From NCBI RefSeq assembly GCF_001580545.1, contig NZ_LRBG01000005.1, positions 1 to 64,000 of the forward strand: a stretch of 64,000 nucleotides of DNA. Reading direction: 5' to 3'. The DNA comes from Paraburkholderia monticola (GTDB taxonomy: Bacteria; Pseudomonadota; Gammaproteobacteria; Burkholderiales; Burkholderiaceae). Positions 38,195 to 47,090 of the stretch are shown here, piece by piece; the stretch's first letter is position 1, and every line of letters starts with the position of its first letter. The notes beneath the pieces are model-generated. The model had not been told where the DNA came from. It did no database searches and was given only the letters and a program-made list of their open reading frames with translations. Both the position numbers and the translations under genes were made by a program.

Positions 38195-38219
38195 CGTCAG
38201 GAGCATAGCACCCCTGACG
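38195..38219. repeat. Inverted repeat in the nuoA leader
   Basis: CGTCAGG (38195-38201) and CCTGACG (38213-38219) are separated by 11 bases, about 30 bases upstream of nuoA. On the minus strand the loop contains TATGCT, which could be a -10 box. It could be an operator or an RNA hairpin; neither is shown. Confidence 0.4.
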
Positions 38220-38276
38220 CGAAATCACTTCCTCAACACACATGGCGCAAGCCATACAGCCGTACGCCAGAAGTGA

Positions 38277-38312
38277 AAATGCCAGCCGAAGCGAAGCAAA
38301 CGGCTGGCATTT
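38277..38312 (-). terminator. Hairpin after tRNA-Leu
   Basis: A 12-base-pair stem (AAATGCCAGCCG at 38277-38288 with CGGCTGGCATTT at 38301-38312) is followed by T residues on the minus strand. It lies 10 bases past the tRNA 3' end. It probably terminates or processes the tRNA transcript before nuoA. Confidence 0.75.
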
Positions 38313-38322
38313 AGATAACATT

Positions 38323-38409
38323 TGGTGCCGACGGCGAGACTCGAACTCGCACAGCTTTCGCCACTACCCCCTCAAGATAGCGTGTCTACCAATTTCACCA
38401 CGTCGGCAC
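38323..38409 (-). tRNA. tRNA-Leu(GAG)
   Basis: An 87-base class II tRNA read on the minus strand. It starts GTGCCGACG and ends CGTCGGCAC plus encoded CCA. The anticodon stem CTATC/GGTAG encloses TTGAGGG, giving anticodon GAG. It has a long variable arm, the GTTCGAGTC T-loop and the AAATTGGTAGACA D-arm, all as in leucine tRNAs. It lies between secG and nuoA. Confidence 0.95.
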
Positions 38410-38464
38410 TATATGCAATCCGGGAAAACAACTTGTAAAACCCGCGAATCGCTTCAAGACTTGA

Positions 38465-38493
38465 ATTGTAACTTGTTTAAGCAGATTGTTCAA
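38465..38493 (-). promoter_or_regulatory. Promoter for tRNA-Leu (and possibly nuo)
   Basis: TTGAAC (38488-38493) and TACAAT (38465-38470) are 17 bases apart on the minus strand. They are positioned about 55 bases upstream of the tRNA 5' end. Confidence 0.6.
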
Positions 38494-38519
38494 CGCACAA
38501 GAGCGCGTCTGCCGAAAAT

Positions 38520-38906
38520 TTATTTCGGCACGCCCGTCGCCGGAACCGACGCAGGCGAAGCCGGCGCTGCAGGTGACGCTGCCACCGGAGCCGAGCCCGC
38601 AGCCGGCGCAGAAACCGCTACCGGCGCCGTGACAGCCGCGCCCAGCACGCCTGCCGACGGCTTCACGCGATACGCGCCAAGATAAGTAAGCGCCAGCGTC
38701 GTGACAAAGAACAGCGCCGCGAGTACCGCGGTAGTACGCGACAGAAAGTTCGCCGAACCCGTCGCGCCGAACAGACTGCCCGACGCGCCGCTGCCAAAAG
38801 CTGCGCCCATGTCGGCACCTTTACCGTGCTGCAGCAACACGAGCCCGATGACCCCGAGCGCCGACAGCAACTGAACGACGATAATCAATGTTTTCAAATA
38901 CAGCAT
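38520..38906 (-). CDS. secG: Preprotein translocase subunit SecG
   Basis: A 128-residue inner-membrane subunit of SecYEG. Two membrane helices (about 2-22 and 50-72) flank the conserved [25 protein letters not shown] loop (38760-38840). After residue about 80 comes a long Ala/Pro/Val/Ser tail that is not part of the core and is typical of Burkholderiales SecG. The ATG at 38906 is preferred over an in-frame GTG at 38915 because AGGTG precedes it. Downstream of tpiA by 82 bases. Confidence 0.92.
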   Translation of the reverse strand: MLYLKTLIIVVQLLSALGVIGLVLLQHGKGADMGAAFGSGASGSLFGATGSANFLSRTTAVLAALFFVTTLALTYLGAYRVKPSAGVLGAAVTAPVAVSAPAAGSAPVAASPAAPASPASVPATGVPK

Positions 38907-38988
38907 CACACTCACCTGAGTCTTTATTTAACCGCGCCGCACCGTGTGTGTTGCGCGAAATGGAGTCATCCTCGCCGAGGCGCCCTGC

Positions 38989-39765
38989 TTAACCGGCCAA
39001 GCTAGTCGCGGCCGCCGCCCTGCAGATCGCCAGGAAATCATGATCTTTCAACGACGCGCCGCCGATCAGGCCGCCGTCGATATCGGACTGACGGAACAGT
39101 TCTTCCGCGTTGTCCGGCTTGACGCTGCCGCCGTAGAGCAATGCCACGTCTGCCGCGCCCTTCGCCGCAAGACGCGCACGCAGAAACGCGTGTACGGCCT
39201 GCGCCTGTTGCGCCGATGCACTCTTGCCGGTGCCAATTGCCCACACCGGCTCATACGCAACGACGAGCCGAGCCGCATCGTGAGCCGACAGCCTCGCAAG
39301 CACTTCGTCGAGTTGCCCACCGACAACCCGCTCGGTCGAACCCGCTTCGCGTTCTTCGAGCGTCTCGCCGACACAGACGATTGGCGTCAAACCCGCTTCG
39401 AGCGCACGCTGCGTTTTGACCGCGACCAACTCGGCACTTTCGCGGTGATACGCGCGACGCTCCGAGTGACCGACGATCGCAAACGTGGCACCGAAGTCCG
39501 TCACCATCGGCGCGGCGACTTCGCCGGTATAGGCACCGTGCGTGAACGCGGACACATCCTGCACACCCCACACGACCGAACTTCCCTCGAGCAGCGACTG
39601 CGCCTGTGCGAGATAGAGGCTCGGTACGCACACACCGACGCGCACGTCGGCTGGCAATTCACCGGAGCCCTGCGCCACCGCCTGCAACAACGCGGTGTTC
39701 GCGGCGAGCCGCCCATGCATCTTCCAGTTACCGACTACCAGTTTGCCTCGTTGTTGTTTCGACAT
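38989..39765 (-). CDS. tpiA: Triosephosphate isomerase
   Basis: A 258-residue TIM barrel interconverting dihydroxyacetone phosphate and glyceraldehyde 3-phosphate. Catalytic residues are visible: Lys in VVGNWKMHG, His in [13 protein letters not shown], and Glu in [17 protein letters not shown], plus the phosphate loop [12 protein letters not shown]. It is the first gene of a tpiA-secG pair preceding tRNA-Leu and nuo. Confidence 0.96.
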   Translation of the reverse strand: MSKQQRGKLVVGNWKMHGRLAANTALLQAVAQGSGELPADVRVGVCVPSLYLAQAQSLLEGSSVVWGVQDVSAFTHGAYTGEVAAPMVTDFGATFAIVGHSERRAYHRESAELVAVKTQRALEAGLTPIVCVGETLEEREAGSTERVVGGQLDEVLARLSAHDAARLVVAYEPVWAIGTGKSASAQQAQAVHAFLRARLAAKGAADVALLYGGSVKPDNAEELFRQSDIDGGLIGGASLKDHDFLAICRAAAATSLAG

Positions 39766-39933
39766 CGTCTCGTGTTGTCCTGTCTTGCCAGTCCTGCCTG
39801 CGTTGCCGGTGGACTTCGCTTGCGCCTCGCTGTCGCTCGCTCCCTGCGCTCGCGGCCCGCCCGTCGGATTGCTCCGGCGCGCGCAAAACGCGCAATTTTA
39901 CTGCGTGGGGGGGATCGGGTCAAACCGATGACG

Positions 39934-40950
39934 TCAAGCGTCCTGACCCCAAGTCAGCACAATCTTGCCGACGTGCGTACTGCTCTCCATCAGCGTATGC
40001 GCGTCGGCAGCCTGGGCGGCTGGAAACACGCGATGCACGACCGGCTTGATGCGCCCCGCTTCGAGATGCGGCCACACGCGCTCCTTCAGTTGCGCGGCAA
40101 TCTGCGCCTTGAACTCGATCGGCCGCGGCCGCAGCGTCGAACCGGTGACCGTCAGGCGGCGGCGCAACACTTCGTTCAGGTTCAGTTCCGCCTTCGCGCC
40201 GCCGAGCAACGCGATCAGCACGATGCGGCCGCCATCGGCGAGCGCCGACAGCTCGCGCGGCACGTAGCTGCCCGCCACCATGTCGAGGATCACGTCGACG
40301 CCACGATCGTTGGTCAGCGACTTGATGACCTCGACGAAATCTTCAGTCTTGTAGTTGATCGCCCGTTCGGCGCCGAGCGCTTCGCACGCGCGGCACTTGT
40401 CGTCCGAGCCGGCGGTGGCGAACACACGGAAGCCTAACGCGTGTGCGATCTGGATCGCCGTCACACCGATGCCGCTCGAGCCGCCCTGCACGAGCAGCGT
40501 TTCGTTCGCGCCGCCTTCGCCCTGGCCGAGCTGCGCGCGATTGAACACGTTGCTCCACACGGTGAAGAAAGTCTCGGGCAGTGAAGCTGCCTCGACATCC
40601 GACAACCCCGCAGGCACGGGCAGGCATTGCAACAGCGGCGCGGCCGCATATTCCGCGTAGCCGCCGCCCGCGAGCAGCGCGCACACGCGATCGCCGATCT
40701 TCAGACCAAACGGGTTGCTCTTCTCGTCGATCGTGCCGCCGACGATCTCGCCCGCCACCTCCAGCCCCGGCAGATCTGACGCCCCCGGCGGCGGCGCATA
40801 GCCGCCCTTGCGCTGAAACACATCCGGACGATTAATGCCGGATGCCGCCACCTTGATCAGCACCTCGCCCGCCTTGAGCTGCGGCGTCGGACGCTCCGCC
40901 AGCTTGAGGACTTCCGGCGCACCGAATTCAGTGATTTCGATCGCTTTCAT
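39934..40950 (-). CDS. NAD(P)H-quinone oxidoreductase (zinc-free MDR family, PIG3-like)
   Basis: A 338-residue medium-chain dehydrogenase/reductase without zinc ligands. It begins MKAIEITEFGAPEVLKLAERP and contains ASGINRPDVFQRKGGY and the nucleotide-binding VQGGSSGIGVTAIQIAHALG. The tyrosine/serine pattern fits the TP53I3/PIG3 quinone reductase group. The 40950 ATG is chosen because homology begins there; the open frame continues upstream without support. It lies between tpiA and pnp on the same strand, with 168- and 150-base gaps. Confidence 0.88.
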   Translation of the reverse strand: MKAIEITEFGAPEVLKLAERPTPQLKAGEVLIKVAASGINRPDVFQRKGGYAPPPGASDLPGLEVAGEIVGGTIDEKSNPFGLKIGDRVCALLAGGGYAEYAAAPLLQCLPVPAGLSDVEAASLPETFFTVWSNVFNRAQLGQGEGGANETLLVQGGSSGIGVTAIQIAHALGFRVFATAGSDDKCRACEALGAERAINYKTEDFVEVIKSLTNDRGVDVILDMVAGSYVPRELSALADGGRIVLIALLGGAKAELNLNEVLRRRLTVTGSTLRPRPIEFKAQIAAQLKERVWPHLEAGRIKPVVHRVFPAAQAADAHTLMESSTHVGKIVLTWGQDA

Positions 40951-41100
40951 CTGCGTCAACTCCAAGATTGGATTGCGTTGCCTACCCGTTAATGCCGTCG
41001 GCCCTGGCACCGCGCTGCCGTCGAAATGTGCAACGCAATCCATCCTGCATGAAAAACGGCCGGCGCGCATGACACGGCCGGCCGTTTGTCCGCTACCGCA

Positions 41101-43236
41101 TTACTGCGGCGTCGGTTCGCCTTGCGGCGCGTCGTTCAGCAATGCCTTCGCCGACAGACGCACACGTCCCTTCTCGTCCGTCTGGATGACCTTGACCTTC
41201 ACCTGCTGGCCATCCTTCAGGTAGTCGTTGATGTCCTTGATGCGCTCGTTGGCGATCTCGGAGATATGCAGCAGACCGTCCTTGCCCGGCAGGATGTTCA
41301 CGATCGCGCCGAAGTCGAGCAGCTTGAGCACGGTGCCTTCGTAGACCTGACCCACTTCGACTTCCATCGTGATCGCTTCGATACGACGCTTCGCTTCGGC
41401 CATGCCTTCGCTGTTCGTGCTGGCGATCGTGACGACGCCGTCGTCGGAAATGTCGATCGTCGTGCCGGTTTCTTCGGTCAGCGCGCGGATCACCGAACCG
41501 CCCTTGCCGATCACGTCGCGGATCTTTTCCGGGTTGATCTTGATCGTGATCATGCGCGGTGCGAACTCCGACAGCTGCGTGTTCGCGCCAGCCACGGCCG
41601 AAGTCATCTTGCCGAGGATGTGCATGCGGCCTTCCTTCGCCTGCGCGAGCGCGACCTGCATGATTTCCTTCGTGATGCCCTGGATCTTGATGTCCATCTG
41701 CAGCGCGGTCACGCCTTGTTCCGTACCCGCCACCTTGAAGTCCATGTCGCCGAGGTGATCTTCGTCGCCGAGGATGTCGGTCAGCACCGCGAAGCGGTTG
41801 CCTTCGAGGATCAGGCCCATCGCGATACCGGCGACGTGCGCCTTCATCGGCACGCCAGCGTCCATCAGCGCGAGGCAGCCGCCGCACACCGAAGCCATCG
41901 ACGACGAACCGTTCGACTCGGTGATTTCCGACACGACGCGGATCGAATAGCCGAATTCGTCGGCGCTCGGCAGGCAGGCGACGAGCGCGCGCTTCGCGAG
42001 ACGACCGTGACCGATTTCACGGCGCTTCGGCGAACCGACGCGGCCCGTTTCGCCGGTTGCGAACGGAGGCATGTTGTAGTGGAGCATGAAGCGTTCGCGG
42101 TACTCGCCTTCGAGCGCGTCGATGTTCTGCTCGTCGCCCTTGGTGCCGAGCGTTGCGACTACCAGCGCCTGCGTCTCGCCGCGCGTGAACAGCGCCGAGC
42201 CGTGGGTACGCGGCAGCACGCCGGTGCGAATTTCGATCGGGCGCACGGTGCGCGTGTCGCGACCGTCGATGCGCGGCTCGCCGTTCAGGATCTGCGTACG
42301 GACGATCTTCGCTTCGATGTCGAACAGCACGTTGCCGACCGATGCCTTGTCGGCTGCGGCGGTGCCCGCTGCGGCCGCTTCTTCCTCGAGCTTCGCCGAG
42401 GTGGCTGCGTAGACTTCCTTCAGCTTGGTCGAGCGAGCCTGCTTGTCGCGGATCTGGTAAGCGGCGAGCAGATCGGCTTGTGCGAGCTCGGTCACGCGCG
42501 AGATCAGCGCTTCGTTCTTCGCTGCCGGTTGCCAGTCCCACTCGGCCTTGCCACCTTCGCGGACCAGTTCGTGGATCGCATCGATCGCGATCTGCATCTG
42601 CTCATGACCGAACACGACGGCGCCGAGCATCACTTCTTCGCTCAGTTGCTGCGCTTCCGATTCGACCATCAGCACCGCACGCTCCGTACCCGCGACGACG
42701 AGGTCGAGCGCCGATTCCTTCATCTGCGGACGCGTCGGGTTCAGCACGTATTCGTTGTTGATGTACGCCACGCGTGCCGCGCCGACCGGGCCGTTGAACG
42801 GCAGACCCGACACCGCGAGCGCCGCCGATGCGCCGATCAGCGCGGGGATGTCGGCGGGGACCTCCGGATTCAGCGACAGCACGTGAATCACGACCTGCAC
42901 TTCGTTGTAGAAGCCTTCCGGGAAGAGCGGACGCAGCGGACGGTCGATCAGGCGCGAGATCAGCGTCTCGCCTTCCGACGGACGGCCTTCACGGCGGAAG
43001 AAGCCACCCGGGATCTTGCCGGCAGCGTAGGTCTTTTCGATGTAATCGACGGTGAGAGGGAAGAAGTCCTGGCCCGGCTTGGCGGTCTTCGCGCCGACCA
43101 CGGTGGCGAGCACCACGGTGTCTTCGACGTCGACGATGACCGCGCCGCCCGCCTGGCGAGCGATTTCACCGGTTTCGAGGCGAACGTTGTGCTGCCCCCA
43201 CTTAAACTCTTTGACGATCTTGTTGAACATAGTCAT
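41101..43236 (-). CDS. pnp: Polyribonucleotide nucleotidyltransferase (PNPase)
   Basis: A 711-residue phosphorolytic 3'-5' exoribonuclease, part of the RNA degradosome. Two RNase PH domains (including [27 protein letters not shown], 42910-42990) surround a helical linker. A KH domain ([20 protein letters not shown]) and an S1 domain ([26 protein letters not shown]) follow. GAGGAA precedes the ATG. It follows rpsO, the conserved order. Confidence 0.97.
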   Translation of the reverse strand: MTMFNKIVKEFKWGQHNVRLETGEIARQAGGAVIVDVEDTVVLATVVGAKTAKPGQDFFPLTVDYIEKTYAAGKIPGGFFRREGRPSEGETLISRLIDRPLRPLFPEGFYNEVQVVIHVLSLNPEVPADIPALIGASAALAVSGLPFNGPVGAARVAYINNEYVLNPTRPQMKESALDLVVAGTERAVLMVESEAQQLSEEVMLGAVVFGHEQMQIAIDAIHELVREGGKAEWDWQPAAKNEALISRVTELAQADLLAAYQIRDKQARSTKLKEVYAATSAKLEEEAAAAGTAAADKASVGNVLFDIEAKIVRTQILNGEPRIDGRDTRTVRPIEIRTGVLPRTHGSALFTRGETQALVVATLGTKGDEQNIDALEGEYRERFMLHYNMPPFATGETGRVGSPKRREIGHGRLAKRALVACLPSADEFGYSIRVVSEITESNGSSSMASVCGGCLALMDAGVPMKAHVAGIAMGLILEGNRFAVLTDILGDEDHLGDMDFKVAGTEQGVTALQMDIKIQGITKEIMQVALAQAKEGRMHILGKMTSAVAGANTQLSEFAPRMITIKINPEKIRDVIGKGGSVIRALTEETGTTIDISDDGVVTIASTNSEGMAEAKRRIEAITMEVEVGQVYEGTVLKLLDFGAIVNILPGKDGLLHISEIANERIKDINDYLKDGQQVKVKVIQTDEKGRVRLSAKALLNDAPQGEPTPQ

Positions 43237-43580
43237 TGCTTTTCCTCATCGTAATGCCGCGCGGACCGGAAGCGGCGCGGCAACGCCGGGGCCGGCGCCA
43301 CATGGGAAGAGTCGTGCTATGCCATTCCAGAGAGCCACGCGCTGCGGTGCGCGCAAACCGCTGGAATGACACAAAACTCCGCCCTGAAGCCCGGCCTTGT
43401 TTCTGTTGCTGCCTGTTTTACTACTGTTCTTCTACTGCTATTGCCTTGCTCGTGGACCCCGCGCGAACCGGCATACGCCGTGGGTCACACATGGCGCGCG
43501 TTACAGGAAGCGCGCCGCGCAAAAACAAAATGCCTGTATCAGCGAAACTGACACAGGCATCTTGCTGAACGACTGGCCGA
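43237..43580. other. rpsO-pnp intergenic region
   Basis: This 344-base gap holds the hairpin at 43531-43559 and otherwise no gene. In E. coli this region carries RNase III sites that let PNPase regulate its own mRNA, and a similar role is plausible here. A pyrimidine-rich tract (about 43395-43450) is notable but unexplained. Confidence 0.5.
43521..43560 (-). terminator. Terminator or attenuator after rpsO
   Basis: TGCCTGTATCAG (43531-43542) pairs with CTGACACAGGCA (43548-43559) around a short loop, with one mismatch. On the minus strand it is followed by T-rich sequence (43521-43530). It lies 21 bases past the rpsO stop codon. Confidence 0.8.
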
Positions 43581-43853
43581 TTACTTACGCAGACCCAGCT
43601 TCTCGATCAGGCTGCGGTAACGGTCCGCGTCCTTACCCTTCAGGTAGTCGAGCAGCTTGCGACGGCGGCTCACCATGCGCAGCAGACCGCGGCGGCTGTG
43701 GTGATCCTTCGTGTGCTCCTTGAAGTGGGAGGTCAGTTCGTTGATACGGGTCGTGAGCAGCGCGACCTGAACTTCGGGGGAGCCGGTGTCGTTGGCTGCG
43801 CGTGCGAATTGCGCGACGACTTCGGACTTCTTGCTTGCTTCAACTGCGGACAT
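43581..43853 (-). CDS. rpsO: 30S ribosomal protein S15
   Basis: A 90-residue protein that binds 16S rRNA. It contains [35 protein letters not shown] (43675-43780) and ends in LIEKLGLRK, typical of S15. AAGGAAAT lies just before the ATG at 43853. Confidence 0.97.
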   Translation of the reverse strand: MSAVEASKKSEVVAQFARAANDTGSPEVQVALLTTRINELTSHFKEHTKDHHSRRGLLRMVSRRRKLLDYLKGKDADRYRSLIEKLGLRK

Positions 43854-43987
43854 GTCAATTTCCTTGATAACTGGACAGGCGGTCACGGAAGAAAGGCCGT
43901 GCCGTGGGATACCCGTTTCACAATCTACTGAGTCCCGTTTGTGGCTGCGTGACCTGAATCGGCACCCAGCCCAATAACGGGACGCGT

Positions 43988-44016
43988 ATTGTAGCACAGC
44001 CCGTCCCGGCCGCGAA
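43988..44016 (-). promoter_or_regulatory. Promoter for rpsO
   Basis: TTCGCG (44011-44016) and TACAAT (43988-43993) are 17 bases apart on the minus strand. A start near 43981 would give a leader of about 130 bases, compatible with autoregulation by S15. Confidence 0.55.
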
Positions 44017-44057
44017 CCCCGGGCAGGCAAGGCGAATTGCGCGTCGCTCGCGCTCGC

Positions 44058-45374
44058 TCAGGGCCGCCGCATCCGACAAACGGTCGGTAATGCCGTGCGT
44101 TCGGCCGGCAGCGTCAACACGGTGCGAAAACCATAGCCGGAGCCTTCGTTATCGAACTGCACGCCCGGCGTACCCGCCTTTTCCATTTGCATCACGTAAA
44201 GGGGCTGGATCAGCTGATGATCATCGGCGCGCATCCACGCGGCGTGAAAACCATTGTCGAAACGGATGCCCTCGAGCGCTTTCGCGACTGCCGTCGGATC
44301 GGCGCTGCCGGCGCGATTCATCGCGGCGGCGAGCGTTTCGATCATCAGCGGCATGCGCAGGACCGGGTAATCGTCCTGGGCGGCCGGAAAGCGCGCGCGG
44401 AACGCCGCATACCAAGCGTCGGAGGCCGCGCCGCCGACGTTCGGATGCCATTCGGCCACTGCGATCACGTGACCCACGCCCGCGTCGCCAAGCGCGGCCG
44501 GCGCGCCGAGGCTGTTGCCATAAAACGTGTAGAACTTCGTATCGAGGCCCTGCTCGCGCGCCGCCTTCACGAGCAGCGTCAGGTCGTTGCCCCAGTTGCC
44601 AGTGATCACCGCGTCCGCGCCGCTCGCGCGGATCTTCGCGATATACGGCGCGAAGTCCTTCACGCGGCCGATCGGGTGAAATTCGTCGCCGACCACCGCG
44701 ATGTCGGGGCGCTTCGTCGCGAGCGTCGAGCGCGCGAGACTGCTCACGTCGTGGCCAAAGCTGTAATCCTGGTTCAGCAGATAAACCTTCTTCACCGCCT
44801 TGTCGCGCTCGATCACGTCGGCGAGCGCGGCCATGCGCATGCCCGCGTGCGCGTCGAAGCGAAAGTGCCAGAAGCTGCAATCCGCGTTGGTGAGCGCGGG
44901 GTCGTCGGCGGAGTAGTTGAGGAACAGTTCGCGGTTGTCCGGCTCGCGGCTATTCTGCTTGTCGATCGCACCGATCAGCGCTGCGGCCACCGCCGAGCTA
45001 TTGCCCTGCAGGACGTAGCCAATATGTCGGTCCGCGGCCGCGCGCAATTGCGTCAGCGCTTCCTCCGTGCTGCCCTTGCTGTCGAGCACGACGAGTTCGA
45101 ACGGATGCGCACCGTCCGCGAGCTTCACGCCGCCGTGCGCGTTCACCTGCTCGACACCGAAGCGCAGATTGCGTTCGACCGCCGCGCCCGCGTTGGCGAA
45201 CGGGCCGGACATGCCTTCGATCAGCGCGAGCTGGATAGGCGTGCCTGAGGGCTTGCCGGCCGGCGACGGGTTTGCCGTCGTCGCCGCCGTCGCCGCGTGC
45301 GCTGCGCCCGCCGCGGCCAGCGCTATCGAAATTGCCGTCAGCGCCAGTGTCGCCGCCCGTTGCCACATCGCCAT
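44058..45374 (-). CDS. Branched-chain amino acid ABC transporter substrate-binding protein (LivJ-like)
   Basis: A 438-residue periplasmic binding protein of the type I fold. A signal peptide is visible (MAMWQRAATLALTAISIALAAAGAAHA, cleaved after AHA; encoded at 45294-45374). The mature part begins IQLALIEGMSGPFANAG, the usual ligand-loop start. No permease or ATPase genes are adjacent, so it is an orphan binding protein and the ligand is uncertain. AGGA precedes the ATG at 45374 by seven bases; the longer frame to 45512 would bury the signal peptide. Confidence 0.85.
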   Translation of the reverse strand: MAMWQRAATLALTAISIALAAAGAAHAATAATTANPSPAGKPSGTPIQLALIEGMSGPFANAGAAVERNLRFGVEQVNAHGGVKLADGAHPFELVVLDSKGSTEEALTQLRAAADRHIGYVLQGNSSAVAAALIGAIDKQNSREPDNRELFLNYSADDPALTNADCSFWHFRFDAHAGMRMAALADVIERDKAVKKVYLLNQDYSFGHDVSSLARSTLATKRPDIAVVGDEFHPIGRVKDFAPYIAKIRASGADAVITGNWGNDLTLLVKAAREQGLDTKFYTFYGNSLGAPAALGDAGVGHVIAVAEWHPNVGGAASDAWYAAFRARFPAAQDDYPVLRMPLMIETLAAAMNRAGSADPTAVAKALEGIRFDNGFHAAWMRADDHQLIQPLYVMQMEKAGTPGVQFDNEGSGYGFRTVLTLPAERTALPTVCRMRRP

Positions 45375-45565
45375 TATCGCGTCCTGCCTGAATCGTACGA
45401 AGCGCGGATCATAGGACGTCGCGCACGGAATAGGCAAGCTTGCACAGACGTTATCTTTGCAGCGCCGCGCGCGTTCCCGCGGCGCGCATGCTTTTGTCGT
45501 GGCGCGTGTCAAAATGAGGCGTCTCGATGATAAAAACCTCTACTCGAACGCCATCGGAGGAAGAA

Positions 45566-46117
45566 ATGCTCAACCGCCCCCACCGCACGGCGGCCTCTCT
45601 TGCGACGCCAGCCGGCGCCCGCTTACGCCGCGCCGCGCTCGTCTGCCTCAGCGCGCTCGCGCTCGCCGGCTGCGCGCAGCCGTGGCAGCAATATCAGCAG
45701 GGGGCGGACGTCTCGACGATCATCACGCGCCTCGGTCCGCCGCGCGAAATCTACGATCTGCCCGACGGCGGCAAACGCCTGATGTGGCCAACGCAGCCGA
45801 TGGGCGAAACCACCACGGCTGCCGACATCGACGCGGCCGGCAAGATCGTCAACATGCGCCAGGTGCTGCAACCCAACGAGTTCTACCGTGCCGAGATCGG
45901 CAAATGGACGCGCAGCGACGTGCTGGTGAACTTCGGCCGTCCGGTCGAAACCTCGTACTTCCCGTTGATGAGGCGCGAGGTCTGGACGTATCGCTATCTC
46001 GAAGACAACGTCTGGTACATGCTGTACAGCTTCTATTTCGACGACCAGGGCATCCTGCGTCTCACGCAAAAGACCCCCGACCCGCTGCACGACCCCGACC
46101 GCCGCAGCCTGTTTTGA
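45566..46117 (+). CDS. Putative lipoprotein, SmpA/OmlA-like
   Basis: The 183-residue product has a type II signal peptide with lipobox LALAGC near residue 30, so it should be lipid-anchored. Two repeated units follow: IITRLGPPREIYDLPDGGKRLMWPT and VLVNFGRPVETSYFPLMRREVWTYR. These resemble the BamE/SmpA-type fold. GGAGG lies five bases before the ATG at 45566, which rules out the longer in-frame start at 45527. It is monocistronic with its own terminator. Function is not established. Confidence 0.75.
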   Translation: MLNRPHRTAASLATPAGARLRRAALVCLSALALAGCAQPWQQYQQGADVSTIITRLGPPREIYDLPDGGKRLMWPTQPMGETTTAADIDAAGKIVNMRQVLQPNEFYRAEIGKWTRSDVLVNFGRPVETSYFPLMRREVWTYRYLEDNVWYMLYSFYFDDQGILRLTQKTPDPLHDPDRRSLF

Positions 46118-46157
46118 TGGCACTGAGCGCTCTTGCAGGGCGCAGTATCAATATCTC

Positions 46158-46188
46158 AAAAAGCCGCCTTTAATAGGCGGCTTTTTTA
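46158..46188 (+). terminator. Terminator after the lipoprotein gene
   Basis: AAGCCGCC (46161-46168) and GGCGGCTT (46176-46183) form a stem with a seven-base loop and a run of six T residues. The rest of the gap to 46347 is AT-rich, with a possible TATTGT -10 at 46250-46255 serving the carbonic anhydrase. Confidence 0.9.
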
Positions 46189-46347
46189 TTTCTTGAGCAT
46201 AAAAACGAATTTTATCCTGCTTACGTCAAACATTTTCCAAAAGAAAGGTTATTGTAAACACCCTTCGCGTCCCGGACCGCGACCAACCGCGCGGCCGCTG
46301 TCACGGTCCGGTGCCACGTCAATCGCCACTCTTAGGGAACTGCCACG

Positions 46348-46983
46348 ATGAACCGCCCAAAACATCTGCTGGTCGCCAACGTCGCGTGGGCGCACGAAAC
46401 GGCGACGCGCAACCCGGCATTTTTTCGCGACCTGATGCGCGGACAGAATCCGCAGGTTCTGTGGATCGGCTGCTCGGACAGCCGCGTTCCCGCCGAAACG
46501 ATCACGCATTGCGAGCCCGGCGATCTGTTCGTCCATCGCAACATTGCCAACCTGTTTCATCCCGACGACGACAATGTCGCGAGTGTCCTCGAATACGCGG
46601 TGCGGGTGCTCAAGGTCGGTCATGTGATCGTCTGCGGGCACTACGGTTGCGGCGGCGTACGTGCCGCGCTGCTGCCACCAGACCCCGCGCTGCCGCATGT
46701 GAACCGCCGCATCGCACCGCTCTGCGTACTCGTGAAAACGCATCGCGAGGAACTGGACGGCGCGGCGAGCGAGCCCGGCCGCGTCAACCGGCTCGCCGAG
46801 CTGAACGTGCTCGAACAGGTGCGGCAACTGCGCGCGAGCGCGATCGTGCGCGAGGCTGACCCGGTGCCGCTCGTGCACGGCTGGATCTTTGCGCTCGACG
46901 ACGGGCGCATCAAGGTTCTCTCGTCCGGCTATACCGCCGACGACGCGATGACCTGCGCGACCGCCGTTCATAGCGCGGCCTAG
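46348..46983 (+). CDS. can: Beta-class carbonic anhydrase
   Basis: A 211-residue zinc enzyme converting CO2 and bicarbonate. Zinc ligands C42, H98 and C101 and the catalytic D44/R46 pair are all present (WIGCSDSRVPAE, CGHYGCGGV), in the same numbering as E. coli Can. No signal peptide, so cytoplasmic. A SulP transporter gene follows 107 bases downstream, suggesting linked bicarbonate handling. Confidence 0.93.
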   Translation: MNRPKHLLVANVAWAHETATRNPAFFRDLMRGQNPQVLWIGCSDSRVPAETITHCEPGDLFVHRNIANLFHPDDDNVASVLEYAVRVLKVGHVIVCGHYGCGGVRAALLPPDPALPHVNRRIAPLCVLVKTHREELDGAASEPGRVNRLAELNVLEQVRQLRASAIVREADPVPLVHGWIFALDDGRIKVLSSGYTADDAMTCATAVHSAA

Positions 46984-47090
46984 CGAAGCGCGTCCCCGTC
47001 CCTTTCGAACCGCCGACGGAGCCCGCAGCGGAATCGCCCCACGCCACCTCCGTTCGTCGCCCATCGCCCTACCTCTCGCTTTTCGACGCC

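Noticed and set aside
38164..38206. Longer nuoA starting at 38206
   Set aside because: The extra 14 residues do not fit the family and the ribosome site points to the TTG at 38164.
41086..43254. A 722-codon plus-strand open frame opposite pnp
   Set aside because: Antisense shadow of a strongly supported gene.
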